Positions 17,865 to 27,367 are shown, numbered from the stretch's first letter. The stretch: 64,000 nucleotides of DNA from Dyadobacter sp. (GCF_017744695.1 NZ_JAGIAS010000001.1:835013-899012), one strand, 5' to 3'. The notes: a model not told the origin generated them from the letters alone. Made by a program: numbers and translations.

Positions 17865-19004
17865 TTAGTTATTTCTACAACCTTTTCCTTCCACCACGAT
17901 CCGCCCGTCGATGCTTTTATAGCTGGCATCTACGGCTTTGCAAATCAGATCGAGCTTCTCGTAAAGCGACATTTCGGTGAGTGTGGCAGTGATGGGGCAC
18001 TCGTCCATGACGTTCTTGTCGTAAATAATATCGATACCGTAAGCGCTCTGCAACGCGCTGAATACGGTCGACACAGGCGCTTCGTCGAATTCAAAATGCG
18101 GCGCCGGGCCAGCGTCGGCAATTACTTCAGGCTCCGGAACAAGACTTTTAGTAATCTTCACCGTTTTACGTACAAATACCACCTGCTGGTTGGGTTCGAT
18201 CACCATCCCCGTCAGTTCCCGCGAACTTTGTTTTTCCGTCGCTTCGGGATCTTCCCTCGAATACACGGCCACTTTCCCGGTTTTAACGGCGACTGAAACC
18301 TCCTGTTCATTCGCAAAAGACCTTACTGTAAAACTTGTCCCTAAAACTTTGGTTACCAAACCATTGGCATACACAAAGAAGGGTCTGGCGGGATCCTTCG
18401 CTATATCAAAAAATGCCTTCCCCGAAAGGTACACTTCCCGCCGGGTGGTACCCTGGCCGTCGCCGCCCGGTTTTATGCTAAAATGTGCGAGGTAACTTAC
18501 TTTACTGCCCGGGTCGAGCGTAATGCGGCTGCCGTCTTCGAGGTCGATCGCCAGTGGCTGCGCATTGGTGTTCACGGTTTCGCGCATCTCGGTATTTGCG
18601 GCGGCTACCAGTTGGTCGTAGCCGATCACCTTGGGTTGTTGGTGGCGCAGCCATAATATCCAGCCAAATCCGACCAGCAACACCAGCATAGCGGCAAAGC
18701 GCACCACGCGGCCCGTGTACCAGGGCGAATAGCTGTTTTCGGAACGGTCGGAGCTCCTCGATTCGAGCCTCTCCACGATCCGCTCCACCGCCTTCCGTTT
18801 TTCGGGGTTGCTGAGCGATGCGTTGGCCGGGCGAATGGAGAGGACCAGTTGCCGGGCGCGCTCCACCATTTCACGCTTGTCAGGATTGGCAGCCAGCCAA
18901 TTTTGCCAGGTTTCGTCGTCTTCCCGCGTAGGGTTCAGCACCCAATTGCGGAACGATTTATCCCAGACAAACTCCCCCAAACTGAAATCGCGGTAACGGT
19001 CCAT
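17865..19004 (-). CDS. FecR-family anti-sigma factor
   Basis: Start set at the ATG at 19004 (MDRYRDFSLGEFVWD). The 379-residue protein has an N-terminal cytoplasmic segment that binds the sigma factor (WQNWLAANPDKREMVERARQL), one transmembrane helix near residue 105 (FAAMLVLLVGFGWILWL), a periplasmic FecR beta-domain (LEDGSRITLDPGSKVSYL, VYLSGKAFFDIAKD, VLGTSFTVRSF) and a C-terminal DUF4974-type STN-like lobe (FDEAPVSTVFSALQSAYGIDIIYD). It transmits the occupancy of the STN-SusC to the ECF sigma factor encoded 100 bases upstream. Confidence 0.95.
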   Translation of the reverse strand: MDRYRDFSLGEFVWDKSFRNWVLNPTREDDETWQNWLAANPDKREMVERARQLVLSIRPANASLSNPEKRKAVERIVERLESRSSDRSENSYSPWYTGRVVRFAAMLVLLVGFGWILWLRHQQPKVIGYDQLVAAANTEMRETVNTNAQPLAIDLEDGSRITLDPGSKVSYLAHFSIKPGGDGQGTTRREVYLSGKAFFDIAKDPARPFFVYANGLVTKVLGTSFTVRSFANEQEVSVAVKTGKVAVYSREDPEATEKQSSRELTGMVIEPNQQVVFVRKTVKITKSLVPEPEVIADAGPAPHFEFDEAPVSTVFSALQSAYGIDIIYDKNVMDECPITATLTEMSLYEKLDLICKAVDASYKSIDGRIVVEGKGCRNN

Positions 19005-19104
19005 GGTCAAAATTTAGCTTTTCAAACACCATTAGACCACCCCGGCAGCGGGATACTGTATTTTTCGGATTTTTTTTGAAATTTTTAAATGAAGCATTTC
19101 AAAT

Positions 19105-19722
19105 CTAAAACGATAAGGCCCAAGCGAGTGAAACAATGGCCTTCCAATGCGATTTGATAAACTTGAATGCCTCTTGCAGCAAATTGGAAACGGACTGAGG
19201 CTGAATATCCATAACGAGCGCGATCTCTTCGCGCTCCATATCGTTGTAAAAACGAAGGAAGACGGCTTCCTTTTGCCGTTTGGGAAGCTCGTTAAGCATT
19301 TCGGTCATCCGGGCCGCCAGCAGGCGATCGTTTTCAGACTCGATCAACTGATATTCGGCAGTGAATTCCAGGTCAAAAACGATGTCGGATTCATTATAAT
19401 AATCCATGCAATCCATCCGCAGGCGCGAAGCAAGCCGGTGCAGGCGGCGGCGCAGCGAGGCGAGCAGGTAAGGCTTCGGCGGGATTTCGGGGTTTAATGC
19501 ATCCCTCTTTTCCCAAACACCCAGAAAAACATCCTGAATGCAGTCCTTGATCAGCTCACGGTCGCCGTTAAACTTCGTTCCATAGTGGAAAAGGAGGTCG
19601 TAGGTGCGATCGATAAGGTGTTCATAAGCGGTGACATCCCCCGCCAGCATTTCCCGCCACAGCTGCTGCTCTTCTTCCAAATGCAGGGTCAGACGGGGTT
19701 CTGAACGGGTTAAAGCCTTCAT
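19105..19722 (-). CDS. ECF-type RNA polymerase sigma-70 factor
   Basis: A 205-residue protein. Region 2 is seen in DRTYDLLFHYGTKFNGDRELIKDCIQDVFLGVWEKRDAL, where the 'D..QDVF..(V/L)W' core is diagnostic. Region 4 follows as MLNELPKRQKEAVFLRFYNDMEREEIALVMDIQPQSVSNLLQEAFKFIK, a helix-turn-helix that reads the -35-like element. It heads the sigma-FecR-SusC-SusD unit and should activate susCD when released by FecR. The C-terminus is hydrophobic and short (AIVSLAWALSF). Confidence 0.95.
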   Translation of the reverse strand: MKALTRSEPRLTLHLEEEQQLWREMLAGDVTAYEHLIDRTYDLLFHYGTKFNGDRELIKDCIQDVFLGVWEKRDALNPEIPPKPYLLASLRRRLHRLASRLRMDCMDYYNESDIVFDLEFTAEYQLIESENDRLLAARMTEMLNELPKRQKEAVFLRFYNDMEREEIALVMDIQPQSVSNLLQEAFKFIKSHWKAIVSLAWALSF

Positions 19723-19858
19723 GAAAACGGATGAATTTATAGCGAGGTTTGCAGACCAAAAGCAGCCCTGGCGACTTTCTTACTATTATCCATCTCATTT
19801 AATCTCCAAACATTTATACACGCAAAACTAACGCCGCCCCTATACGCTGACGCCGTCA

Positions 19859-20389
19859 TTATGATTTAAACATCGGCAACGGATTTAGCGGATGGCGTAA
19901 GAAGTTAGTGCCGATTTTCCGTATCAGAAACCAATGGAACCCGGCATTCGGGAACTGGCGACGCAGGCGGCTGAGTATTTGCCGGTCGGCACCGAATGCA
20001 AGCAGGCCGAGCGAGACGTCAGTCCAGTCTGCTTTCCGGAAGGTTTCCACCGTTACCGGAAACGTGCCACGGTAGGCCCTGATCTTATGATGCCAATAAA
20101 TCATTGCAGTTATCTCGGCTACGCCGGCACCTCCCTGCGTGGTATTCAGGTAATGCTCGGCTTGCTCGATGGACGGAGGGAGGTAGTCGATCGTGTGGGC
20201 TGTCCATATGCCGATGTCGTGGAATACCGCAGCAATCGCATATTTGTGGCGGTTTGCAGGGTCGGTATCGCGCAGCACACAGGTCTCGAAAACCCGGTGA
20301 ACGTGGTTAGAATATTTTTCGAGATCGGCGCCGATCTCCTGTCTGAAACGCCCCAGGAGCTCGTCGACAAGTGGTTCATGGTCTCGCAT
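19859..20389 (-). CDS. HD-domain metal-dependent phosphohydrolase-like protein
   Basis: The ATG at 20389 (MRDHEPLVDELLGRF) is preferred over the upstream start. The 176-residue protein carries H...HD (NHVHRVFETC, then AAVFHDIGIW), the first metal-binding part of the HD superfamily, and a later YWHHKIR. Small stand-alone HD proteins hydrolyse nucleotides or other phosphoesters in the cytoplasm; the substrate is unknown. It lies 57 bases downstream of the truncated GH43-like lipoprotein, whose stop codon falls inside the ORF's longer 5' extension. Confidence 0.75.
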   Translation of the reverse strand: MRDHEPLVDELLGRFRQEIGADLEKYSNHVHRVFETCVLRDTDPANRHKYAIAAVFHDIGIWTAHTIDYLPPSIEQAEHYLNTTQGGAGVAEITAMIYWHHKIRAYRGTFPVTVETFRKADWTDVSLGLLAFGADRQILSRLRRQFPNAGFHWFLIRKIGTNFLRHPLNPLPMFKS

Positions 20390-20446
20390 GGCACAAATTT
20401 TGAGTGAATGCGATAATTTACAGATAATCAATGCAAAAAACATTAA

Positions 20447-20818
20447 TTACTTCGTTTGCCGCTTCACGACCTCCGGCTCATGCTCCATAACCGGCAGAAA
20501 CCGCTGCGCCGACCCATGCACCAGATCCTTCGAACCCGCATAACCAAAACCTTTGTCTCCCTTCCAGTTCGTCGTCCAAACCAGGTGGAACGTTCCATCT
20601 TTCCCCCGCGCAATCGACGGATCGCGCATGAGCTTGCCGCCTACTTCGGGTTTGAGGTAATCACCGCTCAGGTCTGTCCAACGATAGCCGTCGTTACTGT
20701 AAGCCAGATGCAAGCCGTCCGTAGCCGGCTCGCGGAAGGAGGTGAAGAGGTAGGATTGCTTTTTGCAGGATGATGACAGTAGCAGGGCGATGAGAAATAG
20801 GAAACAAAATCTGTTCAT
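20447..20818 (-). pseudogene. Truncated GH43-like sugar hydrolase lipoprotein
   Basis: The 123-residue ORF has a lipobox (LLSSSCKK) and then reads YLFTSFREPATDGLHLAYSNDGYRWTDL, LMRDPSIARGKDGTFHLVWTT and GFGYAGSKDLVHG. These are the first two blades of GH43-type five-bladed propellers, in which DPSI bears a catalytic-region Asp and 'DGTFHLVWT' is conserved. Full-length relatives run about 300 residues or more, continuing after 'MEHEP' with a 'WAPE' strand. Here the frame ends 9 residues after MEHEP and the next gene starts 57 bases on, so at least 60% of the fold is missing. It is read as a deletion remnant. Confidence 0.75.
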
Positions 20819-21002
20819 GTTAAAAATATTAATAACACTTGATCATTGAGTCTAACCGTTTGAATGTTTATGGGTAGCCCTTGCTAATTAACCGCAAAAC
20901 TGCTCCTCAACTGGCTTGTAATGAAGTACTTTGCGAGATAATTTTACATGTTTTTCATCAACTAATCCGTGAGTGACTATGACCGGAGCTACATTGACAA
21001 CC

Positions 21003-21422
21003 ATGAAGTACGAGGCTCGCAAGACCTCCTGGCCAGCCCACATTGCCAGTATCACAAGAATATTTACCAGATCATTTTCCGATTGGTTAATCGTTCGTAT
21101 CGAGCGGAGCCTGGTTCGAGACACGAAACTGATAAAACAGCAAACGGCGCAGATTCCTGAAATGGATGTTGAGCAATTAAACACCGGGTTGATTTTCATA
21201 AAAACTACGCTGCCGATGTTAGAAAAAATGGACGATACAATCGGCAAAATCGATAGCGCCGGGCTGGTGGCTGCATTCAAAGCGTACAAAATGGCTGTTT
21301 TTAAATTTGAGGCCAAGCTTCATTTTAAACAAACAGAGCATTTACCAGTTATACCGACTGATGAGCTGCTTAAAGAAGCACTTTACAATGCAAGCATTAC
21401 GTCCATTATCTCTAAGTTGTAA
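21003..21422 (+). CDS. Unknown protein, candidate partner of the PemK-like toxin
   Basis: The start at 21003 (MKYEARKTSWPAHIASITRIF) is chosen; an in-frame ATG at 20973 is possible. The 139-residue product is soluble and mostly helical, Lys-rich, with LIFIKTTLPMLEKMDDTIGKIDSAG in the middle. It lacks recognisable AbrB, RHH or HTH DNA-binding motifs. Its stop codon is 4 bases before the ATG of a PemK/MazF-like gene, the spacing of an antitoxin-toxin operon, so it may be an unrecognised antitoxin. The overlapping minus ORF 20888..21316 is judged a shadow. Confidence 0.65.
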   Translation: MKYEARKTSWPAHIASITRIFTRSFSDWLIVRIERSLVRDTKLIKQQTAQIPEMDVEQLNTGLIFIKTTLPMLEKMDDTIGKIDSAGLVAAFKAYKMAVFKFEAKLHFKQTEHLPVIPTDELLKEALYNASITSIISKL

Positions 21423-21426
21423 ATTT

Positions 21427-21783
21427 ATGCCATTCAACCCCGGCGACATTGTTTCACTTGATTTCCTGATTCCTTCAACCGGCAAGTATTTGACACATTC
21501 TGCGGTTATATTATCAACGGTCGATGTCTACAATCATGAGAGGACATATGTTTGCGCTATGATGTCATCTTACAATGTAAATGATAGATTCACATTTAAA
21601 CTAGAAAATTCAATGCTACAAAACGCGAGTAATAAAGAATGCTCGCAAGTCAGGTCTCATCTGATTACTTATGTCCCTGATACGAAAGTTCGGCCCGCAA
21701 ATGGAACCCCCTACAACCGACTAAGTCAACATGCATTTGAAAGGCTTATTTCGCACATAGATGAGGTTGTGTTTGGTGTGTAA
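21427..21783 (+). CDS. PemK/MazF-like toxin-family protein
   Basis: The ORF track extends this frame back to 21307, but the ATG at 21427 gives MPFNPGDIVSLDFLIPSTGKYLTHSAVILST, the standard N-terminus of the PemK/MazF SH3-like barrel ('(F)..GDIV.(L/V)(D/P)F....G....HP.(V/I)(V/I)(L/I)S'). Length is 118 residues, as in the family. Later strands include ERTYVCAMMSS and SHLITYVPDTKV. MazF toxins are sequence-specific mRNA endoribonucleases. The upstream gene is only 4 bases away. The gene is convergent with the ABC permease gene. Confidence 0.75.
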   Translation: MPFNPGDIVSLDFLIPSTGKYLTHSAVILSTVDVYNHERTYVCAMMSSYNVNDRFTFKLENSMLQNASNKECSQVRSHLITYVPDTKVRPANGTPYNRLSQHAFERLISHIDEVVFGV

Positions 21784-21799
21784 AATTGAATAAGCTCCC

Positions 21800-22774
21800 C
21801 TATTCATTCTTCCCATTCGATTTATCAATAATCACCGCCAGCAAAATCACCAGCCCCTTCACCACCTGCTGCCAAAACGGGGATACGTTTAAGAGTACCA
21901 AACCATTATTCAATACTCCGATGATGATCGCGCCTTGCACGGTGCCAAGGATGCTCCCGCGCCCGCCCGAAAGCGAGGTACCGCCGATGACGACGGCCGC
22001 GATTGAATCCAGTTCATAACTGATACCCGCGTTGGGTTGGGCGGAGTCGAGGCGCGAAGTCACCATGATTCCACCCACCGCCGCGAGCGCTCCGGCAATG
22101 GTATAGACGATAATTTTAACCCTGTTGACATTGATACCAGACAACCGGGAGGCACTTTCATTTCCGCCGATCGCGTAAATGTAGCGCCCGATCCGCGTCT
22201 TGTCGGTCAGGAAAACCGCCAGCGCTACCACAACAATCGAAATCCACACCGGCACGGGAATACCCAGAAACCAGCCCGTACCGATAAACAAAAATGTATC
22301 CCCTAGCCCGCTGATGGGGAAACCGCCCGTCCACAGCATGGTAAGCCCCCGCGCGACCGTCAGCATCGCGAGCGTAGCTACAAATGGCGGTACATTGAAC
22401 CGCGTGATGGCCCACCCATTGAATGCACCCAGAGCGGAGCCTGTAAGGCCGCCCGCCAGGATCGCGCCGAGTACGGTAAATCCGATGTACAGGTTCTGAG
22501 AAGGTAATTCAATGCCGTTTTTGAGCAAACCTGCCGTAATCGCACCACATAATGCCAGTACCGAACCAACCGACAGATCGATCCCGGCTGTAAGTACGAT
22601 CAGCGTCATGCCCACCGAAATGCAGATATTGACCGAAATCTGCCGCATCACATTCCAGAGGTTCGAAAACGAAAGGAACTTGTCGGACAGAACGCTCAAT
22701 GCAAGGCACAGAAGGAATAGCGCAATGAGGGATTGGAAGCGGGCGAAGTTTTTGCGGCTGTAAGCAATAGGCAT
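21800..22774 (-). CDS. RbsC-like sugar ABC transporter permease
   Basis: A 324-residue membrane protein with about 8-10 transmembrane helices. GMTLIVLTAGIDLSVGSVLALCGAITAG and the later AVVIGGTSLSGGRGSILGTVQGAIII are signature segments of carbohydrate uptake (CUT2) permeases such as RbsC. It forms the inner-membrane channel for the RbsA/RbsB-like proteins encoded upstream and is the last gene of the operon. A 65-base repeat-containing gap separates it from the ATPase gene. Confidence 0.95.
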   Translation of the reverse strand: MPIAYSRKNFARFQSLIALFLLCLALSVLSDKFLSFSNLWNVMRQISVNICISVGMTLIVLTAGIDLSVGSVLALCGAITAGLLKNGIELPSQNLYIGFTVLGAILAGGLTGSALGAFNGWAITRFNVPPFVATLAMLTVARGLTMLWTGGFPISGLGDTFLFIGTGWFLGIPVPVWISIVVVALAVFLTDKTRIGRYIYAIGGNESASRLSGINVNRVKIIVYTIAGALAAVGGIMVTSRLDSAQPNAGISYELDSIAAVVIGGTSLSGGRGSILGTVQGAIIIGVLNNGLVLLNVSPFWQQVVKGLVILLAVIIDKSNGKNE

Positions 22775-22866
22775 TAGGCTGTATGCTTTTAATGGTAAAA
22801 TTGTTTATTATGATAATTAGTATTCAGGAAGCTTATGGCCTACTGCTTAAAGCTTATAGCCTTCTT
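22775..22866. repeat. GCTTTAAGC/GCCATA-type repeat between ABC genes
   Basis: The gap and the first 25 bases of the adjoining ATPase 3' end carry AAGCTTATGGCCTACTGC and TTAAAGCTTATAGCC, and TTAGGCTGTATGCTTTTA lies beside them. The same modules (GCTTTAAGC, GTAAGCCATA, GGCTTTAAGC) recur at about 30,845 in another gap of the same operon. The last residues of the ATPase (KKAISFKQ) are encoded by repeat sequence. Confidence 0.6.
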
Positions 22867-24360
22867 CAAAATTCCGTCCTCCGTCGCTTCGCGAGCCAGG
22901 AATTCGCCTGTCAGCCGCCCCTCCGCCATTACCAGAATACGATCGGAAATAGCCAGGATTTCGGGGAGTTCCGACGACACAACCAGAATGCCCAGCCCTT
23001 TGTCGGCGAGGCGGATAATGAGCTTGTAAATCTCCGATTTGGCATTGATATCGATGCCCCGGGTCGGTTCGTCGAGCAGAAGCACTTTCGGGCGCGTGGC
23101 CAGCCATTTGGCCAGCACAATTTTCTGCTGATTACCTCCGCTTAAATTGCGGGCCTGTTGTTCTTTAGAAGGCGTTTTAATGCGCAACTCACTGATATAA
23201 TGATCGGCCAGCTCGCACTCTTTTGTGTCGCTCAGCGTGCCGAGGCTTTCCATTTCTGCCAATGTGGTGAGACTGATGTTATTTTTCACACCTAGTCCAA
23301 GCACCAATCCGTCCTTTTTCCGGTCCTCGGGTACGAGCGCGAGCCCGGCCGCAATGGCACGTGCGGGGGAATCGCAGCAAATGGGTTGCCCGCCGATCAA
23401 CGCTTCTCCGCTCGAATGCGCAGGATGCAGCCCGAAAATAGATTCCAATAACTCGGTGCGCCCGGCGCCCATCAGACCAAAAAGCCCCACAATCTCCCCT
23501 TTACCAATATTAAAAGAAACATTACTCAGCACATTTCCCGACTTGACCCGGCTTTTCAGGTTCAGGTTTTTCACTTCCAGCAACGGTACGTAAGTGCCAC
23601 GGCCGCTGGTCTTTCGCATCGCTTCAATTTTCCGGCCTACCATTTTGCTGATCAGCTGGTCCTGGGTCATACCCGCCATTTTGCCGGATTCGATGCTCTT
23701 CCCGTCGCGAAGCACCACATAATGATCGGCGATGCGAAACAGCTCGTCGAGCTTGTGCGAAACGTAAACGATGGCCTTGTTCTGCGCTTTGAGGTCGGTG
23801 ATGATATCAAACAAAACCTCCACTTCCGCCCCTGTAATGGCGGAGGTCGGCTCGTCCATAATGATCAGTTCGGCGTCGGTCAGCAATGCTTTGGCGATTT
23901 CGACGATCTGTTGCTGGCCTACTTTGAGCTTGAAAACCTGCAAATCGGGGCTCACTTTCAGTTTCAGGCGGTCGAGCAGCTCCTGCGTACGCTTGCGCAT
24001 GCGGCTTTTGTCCATGGTGCCGTACTGTGTTACCAGTTCGCGCCCGAGAAAAATATTTTCAGTGATGGTCAGGTAAGGAATCAGGTTGAGTTCCTGGTGA
24101 ATGATCACGACGCCCTGCTGCTGGGCATCTTTCGGGCCGGTGAACTTCGCCGTTTCGCCCTTGTAGTAAATATCTCCCTCAAAATCAGGGTAAACGCCCG
24201 AAAGTATCTTCATTAACGTCGATTTCCCGGCCCCATTCTCCCCGATCAGCGCGGTCACTTTGCCCGCTTCGATCGAAAGCGAAACGTCATCCAGCGCCAC
24301 CACACCCGGGAACCGCTTTGTGATATGCTTCACTTCCAACAAGGTCGCTGTGTCCGTCAT
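22840..24360 (-). CDS. RbsA-like sugar ABC transporter ATP-binding protein
   Basis: A 506-residue protein with two fused nucleotide-binding domains, as in RbsA/MglA. Domain 1 has Walker A GENGAGKST and Walker B LIIMDEPTSA; domain 2 has the degenerate GLMGAGRTEL, the signature NLSGGNQQK and Walker B VLLLDEPTRGID. It powers uptake with the permease and binding protein of this operon. Its ATG overlaps the stop of the DUF2291 gene (ATGA), indicating translational coupling. The gene ends in the repeat element at 22.84 kb. Confidence 0.97.
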   Translation of the reverse strand: MTDTATLLEVKHITKRFPGVVALDDVSLSIEAGKVTALIGENGAGKSTLMKILSGVYPDFEGDIYYKGETAKFTGPKDAQQQGVVIIHQELNLIPYLTITENIFLGRELVTQYGTMDKSRMRKRTQELLDRLKLKVSPDLQVFKLKVGQQQIVEIAKALLTDAELIIMDEPTSAITGAEVEVLFDIITDLKAQNKAIVYVSHKLDELFRIADHYVVLRDGKSIESGKMAGMTQDQLISKMVGRKIEAMRKTSGRGTYVPLLEVKNLNLKSRVKSGNVLSNVSFNIGKGEIVGLFGLMGAGRTELLESIFGLHPAHSSGEALIGGQPICCDSPARAIAAGLALVPEDRKKDGLVLGLGVKNNISLTTLAEMESLGTLSDTKECELADHYISELRIKTPSKEQQARNLSGGNQQKIVLAKWLATRPKVLLLDEPTRGIDINAKSEIYKLIIRLADKGLGILVVSSELPEILAISDRILVMAEGRLTGEFLAREATEDGILKKAISFKQ

Positions 24361-24989
24361 GGCTGTTCGATTTGGAGACTTACGGGAATGATTTCGATAT
24401 TATTCAGCTGCAAATGTTCACGGTTCAGTTCGATGGCACCGTGGAATGTCACACGGTCGCCTTTTTTGACCTTGGATTTGAATGGCGGCACCACCTTTTC
24501 GCGGATCAGCTCGTTGATCTCTGCCGATACGTTGTTAAAATCCATCGAATTGGTGAACGCATTGATGTCGATCGCGCCGGACGCATCGCGTACTGCATTG
24601 CCAAAAATATACTCCGTAGCAATGCGCACATTTCCAGCACCTTCACCGGCACCGATGAGTTTCACAGACACTTCATTTTCGCTCACATCAGCCACAATGC
24701 CCTGTCCTTTGACCAGAAAATAGCGAATATTACCGATGCCCAATGCGTGTGAATACTGTTCAAAGGCTTTGTCTTTTTCCGTTTTCAGCTGCGCGGTCAA
24801 TGCATTCAGATCCACCGCTTTCGACAAGCCGGGAATCAGCTTTTTTCCCCAGAAATCTTCGGCATAACCGGCAGCGTCAAATGCCGCGGCGCCCGCCTTC
24901 ACTTCATCCAGCTTCCTGAAATACACCGAATTATAAGCCAGTAATGCAAACACCACTGCAAAAAGCAGGTATCGGATCGGTTTGGGCAT
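24357..24989 (-). CDS. DUF2291 protein of a sugar ABC operon
   Basis: A 210-residue protein with one N-terminal membrane or signal helix (YLLFAVVFALLAYNSVYF) and a periplasmic domain including DFWGKKLIPGL, FLVKGQGIVADVSENEV and GDRVTFHGAIELNREHL. The last part resembles an OB-type beta barrel, consistent with DUF2291. Such proteins are found inside CUT2 sugar ABC operons, including polyol and branched-pentose types, but their role is not established. It starts 2 bases after the binding-protein stop and overlaps the ATPase start. Confidence 0.85.
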   Translation of the reverse strand: MPKPIRYLLFAVVFALLAYNSVYFRKLDEVKAGAAAFDAAGYAEDFWGKKLIPGLSKAVDLNALTAQLKTEKDKAFEQYSHALGIGNIRYFLVKGQGIVADVSENEVSVKLIGAGEGAGNVRIATEYIFGNAVRDASGAIDINAFTNSMDFNNVSAEINELIREKVVPPFKSKVKKGDRVTFHGAIELNREHLQLNNIEIIPVSLQIEQP

Positions 24990-24991
24990 AG

Positions 24992-25948
24992 CTATTCTTT
25001 TTCGCCGTATGCGGCATAGTTTTCGACATTATCCTTCTTCACCAGCTCCACCGCCACCGGCATTTTACCTGGAAAATCGCGTTTGCCCTTGAAATACTCA
25101 TCGGCAAAAGTGGCGGCTGTCTGTGCCATTACTTCCGGGAACTGCATTCCTGTTGCCATGATCTTTCCGTCCCGAATGGACTTCACCACATCTTCGGCGC
25201 CATCAAACCCGAATACTTTCACACGATCGGCTTTTCCGGCGGCCACCAGCGCCTGGTAGGCTCCCATGGCCATAGCGTCGTTCCCGCAAAAAACACCGTC
25301 GATATCCGGGTGCGCTTGCAGAATGGATTCCATCACCTCCATCGCCTTGTTCCGGTCGAAATCGGCGCTCTGCTGGGCGACCATTTTTAGGCCGGGATAG
25401 AAGTCCACGACACTGTGAAAGCCTTTTGAGCGGTTCCAGGTGTTGTTGTCACCAACCATCCCCAGGATTTCGACATACTTGCCTTTCTTGTTCAATGTCT
25501 CGACGAAGTACTTCCCGATCGCCACGCAACCCGAATAGCTGTCCGACAAAATCTGCGAAGTAGCGGCACCGTTGGCATTCACCTCCCGATCCATGCAAAA
25601 CACCGGGACACCCGCCGCCGCCGCATTTTTCACATTCACAATGGAGCCGTCGGCATCGGTGGGGTTGAACAAAATGGCGTCGTAACCCGAGGCGATCGCA
25701 TTGTCGAAATGGTCGGTTTCCTGTGCGGTATTATTCTGGGAATCAAAAATTTTGGATTCGTAACCGAGCTGCTTCGCTTTCGACTCGGCCTTCTGCGCCA
25801 GGAAAACGAACCAGGGGTTATTGAGTGTCGACACCACGATGGCGATCTTTTTCGGCTCGTCTTTGGACTCTTTTGTTTTACAACCAATCCATCCAAGCCC
25901 GAAAAGAATCCCAAAAAGCGCTATCCGATAATGCATGTTGATTTTCAT
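24992..25948 (-). CDS. RbsB-like sugar-binding lipoprotein of ABC transporter
   Basis: A 318-residue periplasmic binding protein of the Peripla_BP_4 type. The lipobox GWIGC anchors it (Cys23). The mature protein shows [64 protein letters not shown] and [17 protein letters not shown], matching ribose/galactose-type receptors. Ligand-contact segments (NNPWF, MDRE, ND, FDGAED) indicate a monosaccharide or polyol. The operon context (split transketolase, isomerase) favours a pentose-like sugar; D-apiose is proposed but unproven. Confidence 0.93.
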   Translation of the reverse strand: MKINMHYRIALFGILFGLGWIGCKTKESKDEPKKIAIVVSTLNNPWFVFLAQKAESKAKQLGYESKIFDSQNNTAQETDHFDNAIASGYDAILFNPTDADGSIVNVKNAAAAGVPVFCMDREVNANGAATSQILSDSYSGCVAIGKYFVETLNKKGKYVEILGMVGDNNTWNRSKGFHSVVDFYPGLKMVAQQSADFDRNKAMEVMESILQAHPDIDGVFCGNDAMAMGAYQALVAAGKADRVKVFGFDGAEDVVKSIRDGKIMATGMQFPEVMAQTAATFADEYFKGKRDFPGKMPVAVELVKKDNVENYAAYGEKE

Positions 25949-25960
25949 ACTTTATTGTCC

Positions 25961-27367
25961 TCAGGGGTACACCGTCACAATCACACGCTGGTACCGCGTC
26001 AGCGCCGGGGTACCATTATCGGTGACCGCCAATACAATGTGGATTGTCTCCGGTTTTTCCACCTTTGGAGCCACAAAAGACGTTTGCCCTGCTTTTATAT
26101 CCTTGATACCGAGTGATTCTTTGATATTATAACTGCCCGGCTCCGGGTAATGGATCCATTCGTAAGCCAATGCATTGCCGTCGGGGTCTACGGAACCTTC
26201 CGCGCTAAGCTGCACGGGCTCACCCACTTTCGCGTGGATACGCGTACCGCCTTTCACAACCGCTTTCGGCGGATGGTTGGCTTCCTTGTAGGGTTTGATC
26301 GTCCAGTCCATCCGCGCCGCGAAATCGTACTGGAATGCCTCACGCCAACGCCATAATGTGGCCTTATTGCTGGTATGGTAGGCGCCGTCGACGCCTTTCA
26401 CCTCGTCCATGGCATCCGTGTAAATCGGGCGGGTCTCCGGTTCGTAAAAATATTTCAGCGTGCGTGGCGTGTAGAGTTCGTATCGTCCGCCCCAGCCGCC
26501 GTACTCGGGATGCTCGGGGTCGTTCAGGCCATTGTTGACTAATCCTAAAAACGAAGGCGTGTCGCCTTCCATCAAAAACTTGGTGAACGGATACTCCGCT
26601 CCCATCGGACCATGACTGCGAACATGCTCGTCGAGCCAGGGGTTATCCACGATTTCAAAATTGGCACCGGCAAAACGGCCATGAAACTTGTCACCGCTGA
26701 TGCCCGACCATGTCGCATAATGGTAAGCGCCGGCAGCATGGTAACCCGGGCTACCCACATAGAACAATTCCGGAAAAGTCTTGCGGATCCACGGACCGGT
26801 ATCGTCCTGGTCTGAAATGGTGTACATCCTGATTTTGGAAACGAACTTCCGCACGTCCTCCGGCGACCGGGTCATTTTCACTTTCCAGAGCGCCTGCGCA
26901 AGGCAATTGGCGCCGCCCCAAACCGGAATCCATACAGGCCGGTCGTCCTTTTTATCGACTACCTTGATAATCCATTCCGAACCTTCCGAATCTTTACCCT
27001 TGCCTACCGCATTCAAACCGAAATCGGGATAAGCGCTTTTGGTAATACTGATGAGATAATCCGCTTCCGGATACCCTTTTTCATGCAAAAGCAGATTAGG
27101 ACGCACCTTGCGATAAGCTTCTATGAGCTGCCTGATCTTTTCCGGTGCAACGCGTTTTTGCTGGTGAATGGAAGTCGTGGCTACCAGGCCCTCGATATCC
27201 CATTGGTTGGAATAAGTCAGAAACCGGATCATCGACTGGGTGTCGTCCGGTTCATTCTCTATGTCTGTCAGCACCAGCACACGGTGCCTGGTCATATCGT
27301 CCTGCGCATAGGCGCCAGTCCCCAAAAGCAATGCAACGCCACAGAACACTTGTCTTATCAGTTTCAT
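25961..27367 (-). CDS. DUF1593 nucleoside-hydrolase-like secreted protein
   Basis: A 468-residue exported protein with signal peptide ending GAYA. The N-terminal domain begins [38 protein letters not shown], where the 'D.ENEPDD' cluster corresponds to the calcium-binding Asp motif of nucleoside hydrolases. A long DUF1593 core follows ([29 protein letters not shown]). The C-terminus is an Ig-like domain ([22 protein letters not shown]). These proteins occur in Bacteroidota glycan loci and may cleave N-glycosidic or glycosidic bonds outside the cytoplasm. It sits between the transketolase and transporter genes of one operon. Confidence 0.9.
   Translation of the reverse strand: MKLIRQVFCGVALLLGTGAYAQDDMTRHRVLVLTDIENEPDDTQSMIRFLTYSNQWDIEGLVATTSIHQQKRVAPEKIRQLIEAYRKVRPNLLLHEKGYPEADYLISITKSAYPDFGLNAVGKGKDSEGSEWIIKVVDKKDDRPVWIPVWGGANCLAQALWKVKMTRSPEDVRKFVSKIRMYTISDQDDTGPWIRKTFPELFYVGSPGYHAAGAYHYATWSGISGDKFHGRFAGANFEIVDNPWLDEHVRSHGPMGAEYPFTKFLMEGDTPSFLGLVNNGLNDPEHPEYGGWGGRYELYTPRTLKYFYEPETRPIYTDAMDEVKGVDGAYHTSNKATLWRWREAFQYDFAARMDWTIKPYKEANHPPKAVVKGGTRIHAKVGEPVQLSAEGSVDPDGNALAYEWIHYPEPGSYNIKESLGIKDIKAGQTSFVAPKVEKPETIHIVLAVTDNGTPALTRYQRVIVTVYP

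Noticed and set aside
20888-21316. Minus-strand ORF of 142 residues
   Set aside because: It overlaps the plus-strand gene that abuts the PemK-like toxin; its low-complexity Ser/Val/Ile composition suggests a shadow, though it cannot be fully excluded.
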